NCBI GenBank assembly: GCA_965277595.1
Contig: CBDIDH010000002.1
Span: forward strand, 1,922,001-1,986,000
Direction: 5' to 3'
Length of the DNA stretch: 64,000 nucleotides
Origin: CBDIDH01 sp965277595
Lineage (GTDB): Bacteria; Planctomycetota; Planctomycetia; Isosphaerales; Isosphaeraceae
Shown here: piece after piece, positions 8,428-17,516 of the stretch
How positions within the stretch are numbered: position 1 is the stretch's first letter
Layout of the letters: every line of letters starts with the position of its first letter
Program-made: the position numbers and the translations under genes
Notes under the pieces: generated by a model
Database searches by the model: none
The model's input: only the letters and a program-made list of their open reading frames with translations
What the model was told of the DNA's origin: nothing

Positions 8428-9687
8428 ATGATCGGGGTTCGTGGGCGCTGGCTCTCGTGTCTCGTGGTGGCCGTGGCCTGGGGCTTTTTGACGGCGGGAG
8501 CCAATGGTCAGTCGGCAACGGGCTGGCTCGGCCGCAAGGTTGTCGTGAAATATCAGGCGCCGTTGACGATTGGCGAGAAGGACGTCGCGCCCGATCCTTC
8601 GCAACGGATCTTCACGGTCGAGAAGATTCAGGGGAACTGGCTGCGGCTCGCCTCAGACACAGGCAAGGGCTGGGCGATGGCCAGCCAGGTCGTCCCGCTG
8701 GAAAACGCGGTCGTCTTCTATTCCAACGAGATCCTTCAGGGTCGAACCCCCTCGCGCGCGTTCATTCAACGGGCCTTGATCTGGATCGACAAGGGAGATT
8801 ACGACCGGGCCATTGAAGACCTCACCGGCGCCGTCCGGCGCGATCCCTCAAGCGCCCCGGCCTATGAAACCCGAGCCCTGGTCTGGATGGCCAAAAAAGA
8901 GTTCGGGATCGCGCTGTCGGACTTCTCCGATCTGATCAAACTACGCCCGTGGGACTTCAAGGCGTACATCGAGCGCGGAATCGCCTGGGAGCAGAGTGGC
9001 GATTCGGATCAGGCGATCGCCGACTTCAGCGAGTCGATCCGCCTGGAGCCGAGAAACCCCTGGGCCTACACCGATCGCGGCAACGCGCGGCGGTCAAAGG
9101 GGGACTACGACCGGGCCATCATTGACTACACCGCGGCGCTGAGGATTGATCCCGGTTACGCCCTGGCGTTCATCAACCGGGGGCTCGCCTGGAGTGCGAA
9201 AAAGGAGTACGACCGGGCGATCGCCGACGCCGGTCAGGCGATCGGGATCGAGCCCGCCAACGCCTACGCCTACAACGATCGGGCCCTCTTTCGCGAGGAA
9301 ATCGGTGACTATGAACGCGCCGAGGCCGATTTCGAACGGGCGGTGAGCCTTGACCCCCAATTTCAGGCCGCGCGGCTTGGCCTGGCCATGCTCCTCGCGT
9401 CGTGTCCGCTGGAGAAACATCGCGACGGCAAGCGGGCTCTTGCCCTGGCGACCGAGGCCACCCAGGCCGTGGAGATTGATGAGTCGATCGGCACCGCCGT
9501 TCTCGCCGCGGCCCTGGCGGAGTCGGGAGATTTCCCCGGCGCGATCGATCGTCAAGAAAAGGCGATCCGGGCCACGACCAACAATCCCGACCGCCTGGCC
9601 GACTTTCAGGCCAGACTGGATCTTTTCAAGGCATCCAGGCCGTACCGCCTGACAGCACCCGCCCAGGACCCGGGGAAAAACAAATGA
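8428..9687 (+). CDS. Secreted SH3-like/TPR repeat protein
   Basis: The 419-residue protein has a signal peptide (residues 1-27, cleavage near ANG-QS), an SH3-like beta region (about 30-85, with VEKIQGNWLRL and GWAM), then about six tetratricopeptide repeats (about 100-330) with clear units such as KGDYDRAIIDYTAALRIDP. A final alpha-helical region follows. It is probably a periplasmic or secreted scaffold for protein-protein contacts; no catalytic motif was seen. The TGA stop codon is formed by the first bases of the adjoining family A repeat (AAATGACC). Confidence 0.9.
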   Translation: MIGVRGRWLSCLVVAVAWGFLTAGANGQSATGWLGRKVVVKYQAPLTIGEKDVAPDPSQRIFTVEKIQGNWLRLASDTGKGWAMASQVVPLENAVVFYSNEILQGRTPSRAFIQRALIWIDKGDYDRAIEDLTGAVRRDPSSAPAYETRALVWMAKKEFGIALSDFSDLIKLRPWDFKAYIERGIAWEQSGDSDQAIADFSESIRLEPRNPWAYTDRGNARRSKGDYDRAIIDYTAALRIDPGYALAFINRGLAWSAKKEYDRAIADAGQAIGIEPANAYAYNDRALFREEIGDYERAEADFERAVSLDPQFQAARLGLAMLLASCPLEKHRDGKRALALATEATQAVEIDESIGTAVLAAALAESGDFPGAIDRQEKAIRATTNNPDRLADFQARLDLFKASRPYRLTAPAQDPGKNK

Positions 9688-9834
9688 CCGATGACCGATG
9701 ACCTAAAATTCAGCCCTTCCGTCATCAGGGTTATCGCGCATTTTGATCCATGTCATTGAGCCTTTTCATTTAATGTTCAGGCCGTTTTAAAATCATTTCT
9801 TTTGGTCATCGGTCATTGGACATCGGTCATCATG
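9684..9834. repeat. Family A hinged heptad hairpin overlapping a stop codon
   Basis: ATGACCG heptads begin inside the stop codon of the TPR gene. The first hinge (CTAAAATTCAGCCCTTC) leads to GTCATC, and a second set of inverted arms (GGTCATC, GGTCATT) lies about 90 bases on. The hinge read on the minus strand resembles that of the copies at 24807 and 44677. Confidence 0.75.
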
Positions 9835-9891
9835 GAGACCAACGACGCAATCCTCCCGCGCGGCTAGCGGGGGATCGTGACGCGTTGGAGT

Positions 9892-10713
9892 TCAGAACTC
9901 GATCTCCATCGTGTCGCGCGCGAGGAAGGCGTGAGAAAAGTGGCGGCGGCACTGGTCGTCGATCTTGCGGAGAAAGGCGTCGTCGTGGTCGGGGTCGTGA
10001 TGGGTCAGGGCGAGTCGTTTCACACCGGCCTGGCGGGCGACGTCGACAGCCTGTTCCCAGCTACTATGGCCCCAGCCGCGTTTGCGCGGGAGTTCGTCGG
10101 GGGTGTACTGGGCGTCGTGAATCAGGAGGTCGGCCCCTTCGGAAAGCTCGACGATCTTCGGATCAATCATCTCGCCGTGCTCGATGTCGGTGCAGAAGAC
10201 GAGAACCTTGCCCCGGCTCTCGATCCGATAAGTAAAGGCGCCGCCGGGGTGGTTGTGGCGGTAGGAGGTCACGCGGGTCTCGCCCTCGACGAAGCCGTCG
10301 CCCGCCGGTTCATGGAAGGCGAACGAGGCGCCCATCTCGTCGAGAGAGACAGGGAAATACTCCTGCTGCATCTGACCGGCGAAGATGCCGCGGATGTTCT
10401 TCGTGGACGCTCCACAACCGAAGGCGCAGAGGGTGAAGTGGCGACTCCTGTCATACGCGGGGGCGAAGAACGGGAAACCCTGGATGTGGTCCAGGTGAAA
10501 ATGGCTGAGGCCGATGAAGATCGTCCCCTGCTGGCGATGGCCGGAGGCGATCAGGTCCTTGCCCAGGTTGCGGAGTCCACTCCCGGCGTCTAGGATGGCG
10601 ATCCGGCCGTTATCGAAGGTCAACAAGACACAGGTGGTGTTGCCGCCGTACTCCTGGAATGGACGCTCGCAGACCGGGGTTGAACCGCGACAGCCGTAGA
10701 ACCTCACCTTCAT
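9892..10713 (-). CDS. MBL-fold metallo-hydrolase
   Basis: The 273-residue protein begins MKVRFYGCRGSTPV and includes YGGNTTCV, followed by the zinc-binding HFHLDH motif (residues about 95-100), CTDIEH, and the distal LTHHDPDHDD. These define the metallo-beta-lactamase fold of the PhnP/cyclic-phosphodiesterase-like branch. It probably hydrolyses a small phosphodiester or similar cytoplasmic substrate, but the substrate is not predictable. The start has AAGGGG 6 bases upstream. It lies just downstream of the giant protease gene on the same strand. Confidence 0.9.
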   Translation of the reverse strand: MKVRFYGCRGSTPVCERPFQEYGGNTTCVLLTFDNGRIAILDAGSGLRNLGKDLIASGHRQQGTIFIGLSHFHLDHIQGFPFFAPAYDRSRHFTLCAFGCGASTKNIRGIFAGQMQQEYFPVSLDEMGASFAFHEPAGDGFVEGETRVTSYRHNHPGGAFTYRIESRGKVLVFCTDIEHGEMIDPKIVELSEGADLLIHDAQYTPDELPRKRGWGHSSWEQAVDVARQAGVKRLALTHHDPDHDDAFLRKIDDQCRRHFSHAFLARDTMEIEF

Positions 10714-10772
10714 GAGCCGCCCCTTGATCACGTCCGGTCCGGGACCTCGTTCCCGACGATGAAAACCGTCAA

Positions 10773-13700
10773 TCAGGCCCCGGCCGTGGTCGTGTCGCCG
10801 GCGTAGTCCCAGGAGGCCCGGCCGGCATAAAGGGTGAAGGCGATGCCGTGAACCGACTGGCCGACCATGCCGACGGCCGAGGCCGAGACGTCGAGCCGGA
10901 CCCAGCCGTCGGCCGTCGGCAAGGTGCCGATCTCGATCCGGCTGACGGTGCCGTTGGTCCCGAGGTTGATGTCGTTCGCTCCCCAGTAGGCCCGATGCTC
11001 CCAGCCGGAGCCGTCGTTCCACTGGAGCATGATCTCGGCCGGAGGATTGATCGGGTCCAGATAGACGTACGCATAAAGATGCGAGTTGACGTCGAGCGTG
11101 CCTCCGCCGGAGAGACCCAGGATGGAGGACTGATCAAAACCTGTTGCCAGGTCGGACTTCAACGACTGGTTGCCCGAGTAGGGAGTCGGCGACGAGCCAA
11201 GCCAGTACCAGGCTCCTGGACCCGAGATCGACCACGATGCCCCGGAAGGCACGCCATCGTCGACGAGAACATGATTGACCTGCGCCGGGCTCGGCGAGAG
11301 GCCCGACGGCCCGAAGAAGATCGCCGAGAGAACCGCGTTGTTCACCCCTCCCGCCTCGTTCGTGAACCGGAGGATCACGTCCCCTTTGAGGGTCCAGGTC
11401 AGGTAAACGCCGTTCTGGAACGAGGAAACGTCTTCCGAATCAAGAACGGTATTCGTCGCGGCATCGAGCACCTGCACCAGCTCGTGACGACCCCCCTGGT
11501 AGTTGTCGTAATCGGCCAGATAGACCGAGACTCGATGCGAGGCCCCGTCGGTCAGGTTCACACCCACGCTGAACGAATTTGATGCATACCAGACCGAGGC
11601 CACCTGCGCCCCGCCTGCCGGCGACTGCAAGGCCCTCAGGTCATTCGCGGGCAGGCCATAGGTGTAGTTTTGTGTCCCGGTGAACGTCACCTGAGCATAC
11701 GAAGGGTAAGAAACCGCGCCGCCGTTCAGGGTGTAGCCATCCGACCCGTAAGTCGATTCCCAGACCCCTTGCGTCATTGTGTCCTGGCCTGTGAACGTGG
11801 CAGAGGCGGATGGAGTGGGTGTTGGTGTTGGAGTCGGCGATGGAGTGGGTGTTGGTGTTGGTGTTGGTGTTGGTGTTGGTGATGGTGATGGAGTGGGAGT
11901 TGGTGTAGGTGTGGGCGTTGGCGTTGGCGTTGGCGTTGGTGTGGGTGTCGGTGTCGGTGTCGGTGTTGGTGACGAAACGGTTGGCCCGAAGAAGACGCCC
12001 GAGAGGACCGCGTTGTTGCTGGGGTCGCCTTCGTTCGTGAACCGGAGGATCACGTTCCCCTTGAGAGTCCAGGTCAGGTAAACGCCGTTCTGGAACGAGG
12101 AAACGTCTTCCGAATCAAGAACGGTATTCGTCGCGGCATTGAGCACCTGCACCAGTTCGTGACGACCACCCAGATAGTTGTCGTAATCGGCCAGATAGAC
12201 CGAGACCCGGTGCGCGGCGCCGTCGATCAGGTTCACGCCCACGGTGAACGAGTTTTGTGCATACCAGACCGAGGCCACCGGCGCACCGCCGGTCGGAGAC
12301 TGCAATGACCTGGGGTCGGTCAAGGGAAGTCCGTAGGTATAGTTTTGCGTTCCGGTGAATGTCATCTGCGCGTACGACGGATAGGAAACCGCGCCGCCGT
12401 TCAGGGTGTAGCCGTCCGCGCCGTAGGCCGACTTCCAGGCCCCCTGCGTCGTCGTGTCCTTGCCCGCGAACGTGGCGGAAGGCGTTGGCGTTGGTGTCGG
12501 TGTTGGTGTTGGTGTCGGTGTTGGTGTTGGTGTCGGTGTTGGTGTTGGTGTTGGTGTTGGTGTCGGTGTCGGTGTTGGTGTCGGTGTTGGTGTCGGTGTT
12601 GGAGTGGGTGTTGGAGTGGGTGTCGGCGTTGGAGTCGGTGTCGGTGTTGGAGTCGGTGTTGGTGTCGGTGTTGGTGTGGGCGTTGGCGTTGGCGTTGGCG
12701 TTGGTGTCGGTGTCGGTGTCGGTGTCGGTGTTGGTGACGAAACGGTTGGCCCGAAGAAGACGCCCGAGAGGACCGCGTTGTTGCTGGGGTCGCCTTCGTT
12801 CGTGAACCGGAGGATCACGTTCCCCTTGAGAGTCCAGGTCAGGTAAACGCCGTTCTGGAACGAGGAAACGTCTTCCGAATCAAGAACGGTATTCGTCGCG
12901 GCATTGAGCACCTGCACCAGTTCGTGACGACCACCCAGATAGTTGTCGTAATCGGCCAGATAGACCGAGACCCGGTGCGCGGCGCCGTCGATCAGGTTCA
13001 CGCCCACGGTGAACGAGTTTTGTGCATACCAGACCGAGGCCACCGGCGCACCGCCGGTCGGAGACTGCAATGACCTGGGATCGGTCAAGGGAAGTCCGTA
13101 GGTATAGTTTTGCGTTCCGGTGAATGTCACCTGCGCGTACGACGGATAGGAAACCGCGCCGCCGTTCAGGGTGTAGCCGTCCGCGCCGTAGGCCGACTTC
13201 CAGGCCCCCTGCGTCGTCGTGTCCTTGCCCGCGAACGTGGCGGAAGGAGTTGGCGTTGGCGTTGGCGTTGGTGTCGGTGTCGGTGTTGGTGTTGGTGTCG
13301 GTGTCGGTGTTGGAGTTGGAGTTGGCGACAGACCGGCCTGGCCGAAGAAGATGGCGGAGGCGGCGGCGTTGGACGTACCCGCTTCGTTGGTGAACTGAAG
13401 GATCACGTTCCCTTTGAGCATCCAGGTCAGATACACCCCGTTTTGAAACGACGAGACGTCTTCCGAATCGAGAACCGCGCCGGTGGCGGCATCGAGCACC
13501 TGCACCAGTTCGTGTCGACCCCCTTCGTAGCCGTCGTAATCGTCCAGGTAGACCGAGACCCGGTGCGAGGCGCCGTCGGTCAGGTTCACATCAGCGGAGA
13601 ACGAATTGTTGGCGAACCAGATCGATGCCACAGGCGCTCCGCCGGTCGGCGACTGGAGCGATCGCGGGTCATTCGAGGGAAGGCCAAAGGTGTAGTTCTG

Positions 13701-15335
13701 GGTTCCGATCAGGGAGACCTGAGCATACGAGGGGATCGAGACTGGACCGCCGGCCAGGGTGTAGCCGTCCGAACCGTAAGACGACATCCAGGCGCCCTGG
13801 GTTGTCGAGTCCTTGCCCACGAACGTCGCCGAACTGCTTGGGGTTGGCGGCAAGGTCGAGAGGATCGCGGCGCCGGCGTTCACGATCCCGCCGGTGAAGG
13901 TCTTGCCGGCAAGGGAAGGGTCGGGCGTGACCGTCGAGAGGATGCGCTGAACGAGTTGACTGGCGGTCCAGTTCGGCTCAAGGCCGGCGAGCAGGCCGAC
14001 GGTTCCGGTGACCTCGGGAGCGGCCATCGACGTGCCGCTGAGAGCGGCGTAGGTGCCGCCGGGGACGGTGCTTGTGATGTTCACGCCGGGAGCGCCGAGG
14101 TCGACCGACGTGGCGCCGTAGTTGGAGAAGGAGGCAAGCTGGCCGGTGGCGTCGGTCGCCGCGACCGAGATCAGGTTGGGAAGCTGATACGCGGCCGGAT
14201 AGAAGGGCGAGACCGAGTTATCGGCGCCGCTGTTGCCCGCGGCGGCGACGAAGACCATGCCCTGAAAACCGGCCGGTGCGCCGGAATCGTTCGGAAGGCC
14301 AGCCTGCTGGATTGCGTCGGAAAGCGCTTGCGATGGAGCGGTATCGCCCCAGCTTGCGTTGGCGACCCTGGCGCCGTGCCGGGCGGCGTACTGCACCGCC
14401 TCGACCGCGGCATCCTCGGTGGCGTTGCCGCTGGAGTCAAAGATCTTCACGAGCATCAACTGCGTGGTCCAGTTGATTCCGGTGGAGCCGATTCCGTTGT
14501 TGCCCGAGGCGCCGATTGTTCCGGCCGTGTGCGTGCCGTGGCCGAGCGCGTCCATCGGATTGTTGTTATTGTCGGCGAAGTTCCAGCCGATCAGGTCATC
14601 GGGGTGGGCGGTGTCGCCGTCCTGAACGTTCGAAGGGTTGGCCCAGCCGCCGAGACCGGTGTCGTTGCCGTTGGAGTCAAGAACCATCGGCGAAAGGATG
14701 TCGGCCGCGTCGATCACGCCGTCGCCGTTGACGTCGGTGATCTTCCCCGGGCCGATGTTGATCGGGCTGTTCAGGTCGCGCCAGCTAATGTACCCGTCGT
14801 GATAGACGTCAACGAGATTCTTCATCCGGCTCGCGGGAATCTCGGGCTGGTTGATCCAGATGTTCTGGAAGAGGTCGGGGTGGTTGTAATCAGCCCCGGT
14901 GTCGATGTCGGCAATCGTGACGGTCGAGGGCGAGCCGGTCGTGACGTTCCAGGCCGCCGGGGCGTTGATGCCGTACTGACCGTTCAGGTTATAGAGCGTG
15001 CCGTTTTGATAGAGAGGGTCATTCGGAGCCACCGTCAGATGCAACGTCTGGTCAGGCTCGACGAACTTGACCCCGGGCGTGGTCGCCGCCGCGGCGCTGA
15101 CGGCGGCAAGGCTGGCGGCGCTTCCCTGAACCTTGACCAGGCCCGTGACGGTCGTCGCCTGAGCGGTCGCTCCGCTGGCGGCGGCAAGCGCGTTGACGAC
15201 CTGCGTGCTGGTCTGCGCGGTGAGTTGCACCAGAAGGGCCCCGTCGGGGCTCGCGCTGAGCATCTGGCGACTTTCCAGGGCTTCGACCCGGAACCGTCGG
15301 GCGGAGGCTCGCCGCTTCGCGAGAGGCTTCGTCAT
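10773..15335 (-). CDS. Giant secreted subtilisin-like serine protease with four repeated domains on Pro-Thr linkers
   Basis: The 1520-residue protein begins with a basic stretch and ALESRQMLSA, the planctomycetal LEPR-type sorting motif. The S8 catalytic domain (about 120-490) has Asp145 (IDTGADYNHPDL), His266 (GHGTHTAG), the oxyanion Asn368 (AAAGNSG) and Ser436 (SGTSMAAP). A dockerin-like calcium motif, DVNGDGVIDAADIL, is inserted at 201-214. Four homologous domains of about 165 residues follow (about 502-669, 697-867, 952-1122, 1176-1349), joined by PTPT linkers, and the C-terminal 170 residues look like a beta-sandwich binding domain. Domains 2 and 3 are almost identical at DNA level. The repeated domains are unrecognised; a substrate- or surface-binding role is an inference. 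Confidence 0.93.
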   Translation of the reverse strand: MTKPLAKRRASARRFRVEALESRQMLSASPDGALLVQLTAQTSTQVVNALAAASGATAQATTVTGLVKVQGSAASLAAVSAAAATTPGVKFVEPDQTLHLTVAPNDPLYQNGTLYNLNGQYGINAPAAWNVTTGSPSTVTIADIDTGADYNHPDLFQNIWINQPEIPASRMKNLVDVYHDGYISWRDLNSPINIGPGKITDVNGDGVIDAADILSPMVLDSNGNDTGLGGWANPSNVQDGDTAHPDDLIGWNFADNNNNPMDALGHGTHTAGTIGASGNNGIGSTGINWTTQLMLVKIFDSSGNATEDAAVEAVQYAARHGARVANASWGDTAPSQALSDAIQQAGLPNDSGAPAGFQGMVFVAAAGNSGADNSVSPFYPAAYQLPNLISVAATDATGQLASFSNYGATSVDLGAPGVNITSTVPGGTYAALSGTSMAAPEVTGTVGLLAGLEPNWTASQLVQRILSTVTPDPSLAGKTFTGGIVNAGAAILSTLPPTPSSSATFVGKDSTTQGAWMSSYGSDGYTLAGGPVSIPSYAQVSLIGTQNYTFGLPSNDPRSLQSPTGGAPVASIWFANNSFSADVNLTDGASHRVSVYLDDYDGYEGGRHELVQVLDAATGAVLDSEDVSSFQNGVYLTWMLKGNVILQFTNEAGTSNAAASAIFFGQAGLSPTPTPTPTPTPTPTPTPTPTPTPTPTPSATFAGKDTTTQGAWKSAYGADGYTLNGGAVSYPSYAQVTFTGTQNYTYGLPLTDPRSLQSPTGGAPVASVWYAQNSFTVGVNLIDGAAHRVSVYLADYDNYLGGRHELVQVLNAATNTVLDSEDVSSFQNGVYLTWTLKGNVILRFTNEGDPSNNAVLSGVFFGPTVSSPTPTPTPTPTPTPTPTPTPTPTPTPTPTPTPTPTPTPTPTPTPTPTPTPTPTPTPTPTPTPTPTPTPTPTPTPTPTPTPTPTPTPSATFAGKDTTTQGAWKSAYGADGYTLNGGAVSYPSYAQMTFTGTQNYTYGLPLTDPRSLQSPTGGAPVASVWYAQNSFTVGVNLIDGAAHRVSVYLADYDNYLGGRHELVQVLNAATNTVLDSEDVSSFQNGVYLTWTLKGNVILRFTNEGDPSNNAVLSGVFFGPTVSSPTPTPTPTPTPTPTPTPTPTPTPTPTPSPSPTPTPTPTPTPTPSPTPTPTPTPSASATFTGQDTMTQGVWESTYGSDGYTLNGGAVSYPSYAQVTFTGTQNYTYGLPANDLRALQSPAGGAQVASVWYASNSFSVGVNLTDGASHRVSVYLADYDNYQGGRHELVQVLDAATNTVLDSEDVSSFQNGVYLTWTLKGDVILRFTNEAGGVNNAVLSAIFFGPSGLSPSPAQVNHVLVDDGVPSGASWSISGPGAWYWLGSSPTPYSGNQSLKSDLATGFDQSSILGLSGGGTLDVNSHLYAYVYLDPINPPAEIMLQWNDGSGWEHRAYWGANDINLGTNGTVSRIEIGTLPTADGWVRLDVSASAVGMVGQSVHGIAFTLYAGRASWDYAGDTTTAGA
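11811..11970 (-). repeat. Degenerate hexamer array encoding a (Pro-Thr)n linker between domains 3 and 4
   Basis: Units of GGTGTT, GGTGTC, GGCGTT and GGAGTG on the plus strand encode alternating Pro-Thr (with a few Ser) on the coding strand. A shorter array at 13246-13329 joins domains 1 and 2. Confidence 0.85.
11971..12480 (-). repeat. 510-base coding duplication, copy 2 (encodes domain 3 of the protease)
   Basis: This segment matches 12736-13245 at a constant offset of 765 bases. By eye only two base differences are visible: one silent and one changing Val to Met (AQVTF to AQMTF). It is a recent duplication or a product of gene conversion. Confidence 0.9.
12481..12735 (-). repeat. Degenerate hexamer array encoding a long (Pro-Thr)n linker between domains 2 and 3
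   Basis: 255 bases of GGTGTT/GGTGTC/GGAGTG-type units encode about 85 residues of alternating Pro and Thr. It is the longest linker in the protein and separates the two near-identical domain copies. Confidence 0.88.
12736..13245 (-). repeat. 510-base coding duplication, copy 1 (encodes domain 2 of the protease)
   Basis: Partner of 11971-12480. The near-identity covers the whole domain and stops at the linkers on both sides, so the unit of duplication was one domain. Confidence 0.9.
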
Positions 15336-15690
15336 GGTGTCGCTCTCATCAGTGGTCGTCGTCAGCGAACCCGCTCGGGGAGATCATCGGCGCGGTCGGC
15401 GGGCCGACGTCGAGGGGTTCGGTTGTGCGTCAAAAGGGGCGGAGACGGGCCGGAAAGTCAGGTACAGGATCACCAATCATCTTATAACACGTCAAGCATC
15501 GCCGCCTCGATTTTTCCGATTACAGCAATCTGGTCGATCGAGCAGACGCCTGGGGAATTGCTTCGAGAAGGTCAAAAACTCGTTGGCGTGCGGGATCGGT
15601 CGCGAGTAGAGTGAAGGTTGGGGGGAGAACCGAAGCGGTCCCGAGGGCCGATCCGGGAACGTTGCCGTTGCCCGAACCGGAGGGTCGGAG
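15336..15690. other. Divergent intergenic region between the protease and the PP2C phosphatase
   Basis: 355 bases with no convincing gene. Both flanking genes start here on opposite strands, so promoters are expected. No clear operator or -35/-10 pair was recognised. Confidence 0.4.
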
Positions 15691-17370
15691 ATGTCCACCT
15701 CACTTCCCCTAGACGACGCGGCCGGAGTCGAACGACTCCAGCAACAGGTTGAAAAGAGCCTCCTGGCCGAGACGGCGATCGCGTCGCTCCTTCGCGTCGC
15801 GCTCGAACCGATCGCGCTCAACGAGCAGCTTCAACGCATTCTCGACCTGCTGGTCAAGCTCCCCTGGCTCGCCATCGAGGCGAAAGGGTGCATCGCGCTG
15901 GTCGAGGGCGAACCCTCCGCGCTCGTTCTGGCCGCGCAGGTCGGGCTGAGTGAGGACGCCCGGGCGCGGACGCTTCAGGGGCTGGTCGGTTGCTGTCTTT
16001 GCGGCCTGGGGATTCTTCGGGACGACCCGACCGGCCGGGTTGCCGGCTGCCGCGAAAAGGTCGACCCGAGTTTGCCCGCCCACGGGCAATACTGCGTGCC
16101 GATCTGTTGCGGAGGTCGTTGGGTCGGCCTGTTAAACCTGTTTCTCAGCGAGGGGCACGAGCAGTCGCCGGATGAGGCTCGGTTCTTGCAGTCGGTCGCC
16201 GACGTGATCGCCGGGGTGATCGGCGGCAAGCAGGTTGAGGAAACGCTTCGACAGAGCGAGGAGCGGTTCGAACTGGCCGTCCGGGGCACCGACGCCGGGA
16301 TCTGGGACTGGGACCTGCGGACCGACTCGGTTTATTACTCGCCGCGCTGGAAGAGCATGCTCGGGTTCGACGAGACCGAGCTTAACGGCGGCTACTCCGA
16401 CTGGGAGTCGCGGCTCCATCCCGAAGACCGCGACCGCGCCCTGGCGGCCATTCACGACTACCTGGAAGGCCGCCGCGGCCGATACGAACTGGAGCACAGG
16501 CTCCGTCACAAGGACGGCTCGTACCGATGGATCATCGCGCGCGGGGCGAAGGTCTGCGACCGCGACGGAAAGCCTTACCGGGTCGTCGGTTCGCACGTTG
16601 ACATCACGGAGAGGAAGCGGGTCGAGGAGCAACTCCGGCACCGGGAAGCCCACCTGATCGCCGTCCGCAAGATCGTCAAGCGGCTCTTGCCCGGCGCCTC
16701 GCTCAAGAGAGAGGGCGTCGAGGTCCACGGCTTCTCCGCGCCCGCCGATTACGCCTCGGGCGATCATTTTGACTACTTCACGCGCGACGACGGCTCGATC
16801 GTCGCCGTGATCGCCGACGTGGCCGGTCACGGCATCGACGCGGCGCTCTTGATGACGATGACGCACGCCTGGCTCAGGTCGCTCGCCGGCCTGGGGCTCG
16901 ACCTGGGCGAGACCCTCGCCCGGCTCAACTCGATCCTGATCGAGCAGACCGACGGCGACCGGTTCATCACGCTTTTGATGCTCAAGATCGACCCGAAGAC
17001 CGGCACGCTTTTCTATGCAAACGCCGGACACCCGCCAGGTTACGTCCTGAGCAAGGACGGCGCCTTGAAGTCGACGCTGGACAGCCTGAGCTTGCCCCTG
17101 GTGATTGAGCCCGACGAGCGTTTTCCGGTGGGCGAACGCTCCCGGCTCGAATCGGGCGACCTCGTCCTTCTCGCCACCGACGGGATCTTCGAGGCGCGTT
17201 CACCGGCCGGTGAGCAATTTGGAGTCGACCGGGCGTTTCAGGCCATCCGGGCGCGAATTGATCGGCCGAACGAGGAGATTCTTGACGGCCTTCACGACGC
17301 CGTCGTGCGGTTTACCGGCTCTGGCGACCTTCTCGACGACGTCACGGCCGTGCTCGTCCGAATCCTCTGA
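15691..17370 (+). CDS. GAF-PAS-PP2C (SpoIIE-type) serine phosphatase
   Basis: The 559-residue cytoplasmic protein has a GAF-like domain (about 25-180, Cys-rich around VGCCLCGLGI and YCVPICCGG), a PAS domain with PAC motif (about 185-315, AGIWDWDLR to VDITERKRVEEQL), a short coiled coil, and a SpoIIE/PP2C-type phosphatase domain (about 340-559). Phosphatase motifs are IADVAGHGIDAALL, YANAGHPPG, LATDGIFEA and the terminal DDVTAVLV, whose Asp residues bind the metals. Proteins of this type act in partner-switching pathways on phosphorylated anti-sigma antagonists. No partner gene lies nearby. The Cys-rich GAF might bind a metal or sense redox state. Confidence 0.93.
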   Translation: MSTSLPLDDAAGVERLQQQVEKSLLAETAIASLLRVALEPIALNEQLQRILDLLVKLPWLAIEAKGCIALVEGEPSALVLAAQVGLSEDARARTLQGLVGCCLCGLGILRDDPTGRVAGCREKVDPSLPAHGQYCVPICCGGRWVGLLNLFLSEGHEQSPDEARFLQSVADVIAGVIGGKQVEETLRQSEERFELAVRGTDAGIWDWDLRTDSVYYSPRWKSMLGFDETELNGGYSDWESRLHPEDRDRALAAIHDYLEGRRGRYELEHRLRHKDGSYRWIIARGAKVCDRDGKPYRVVGSHVDITERKRVEEQLRHREAHLIAVRKIVKRLLPGASLKREGVEVHGFSAPADYASGDHFDYFTRDDGSIVAVIADVAGHGIDAALLMTMTHAWLRSLAGLGLDLGETLARLNSILIEQTDGDRFITLLMLKIDPKTGTLFYANAGHPPGYVLSKDGALKSTLDSLSLPLVIEPDERFPVGERSRLESGDLVLLATDGIFEARSPAGEQFGVDRAFQAIRARIDRPNEEILDGLHDAVVRFTGSGDLLDDVTAVLVRIL

Positions 17371-17424
17371 AAGCAACAGCATTGTTGCGCATCACGGATA
17401 TTTTTTGACGTTAGACCAGCGGAG

Positions 17425-17516
17425 ACAAGGACAAAGGGCAGATTTTTCCTTTTGTCCTCTGTCCTCTGTCCTTTGCCCTCTGTCCTCTGTCCTTTGTCCT
17501 CTGTCCTTTGCCCTTA
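17425..17516. repeat. Family B hinged heptad hairpin
   Basis: Left arm GACAAGGACAAAGGGC, hinge AGATTTTTCC, then a right arm of about eight CCTCTGT / CCTTTGY heptads. The hinge matches those at 22161, 50012 and 56680. Confidence 0.8.

Noticed and set aside
13110..15614. 834-codon open frame antisense to the subtilase
   Set aside because: The minus strand encodes a complete catalytic triad and repeated domains; the plus frame has no domain character.
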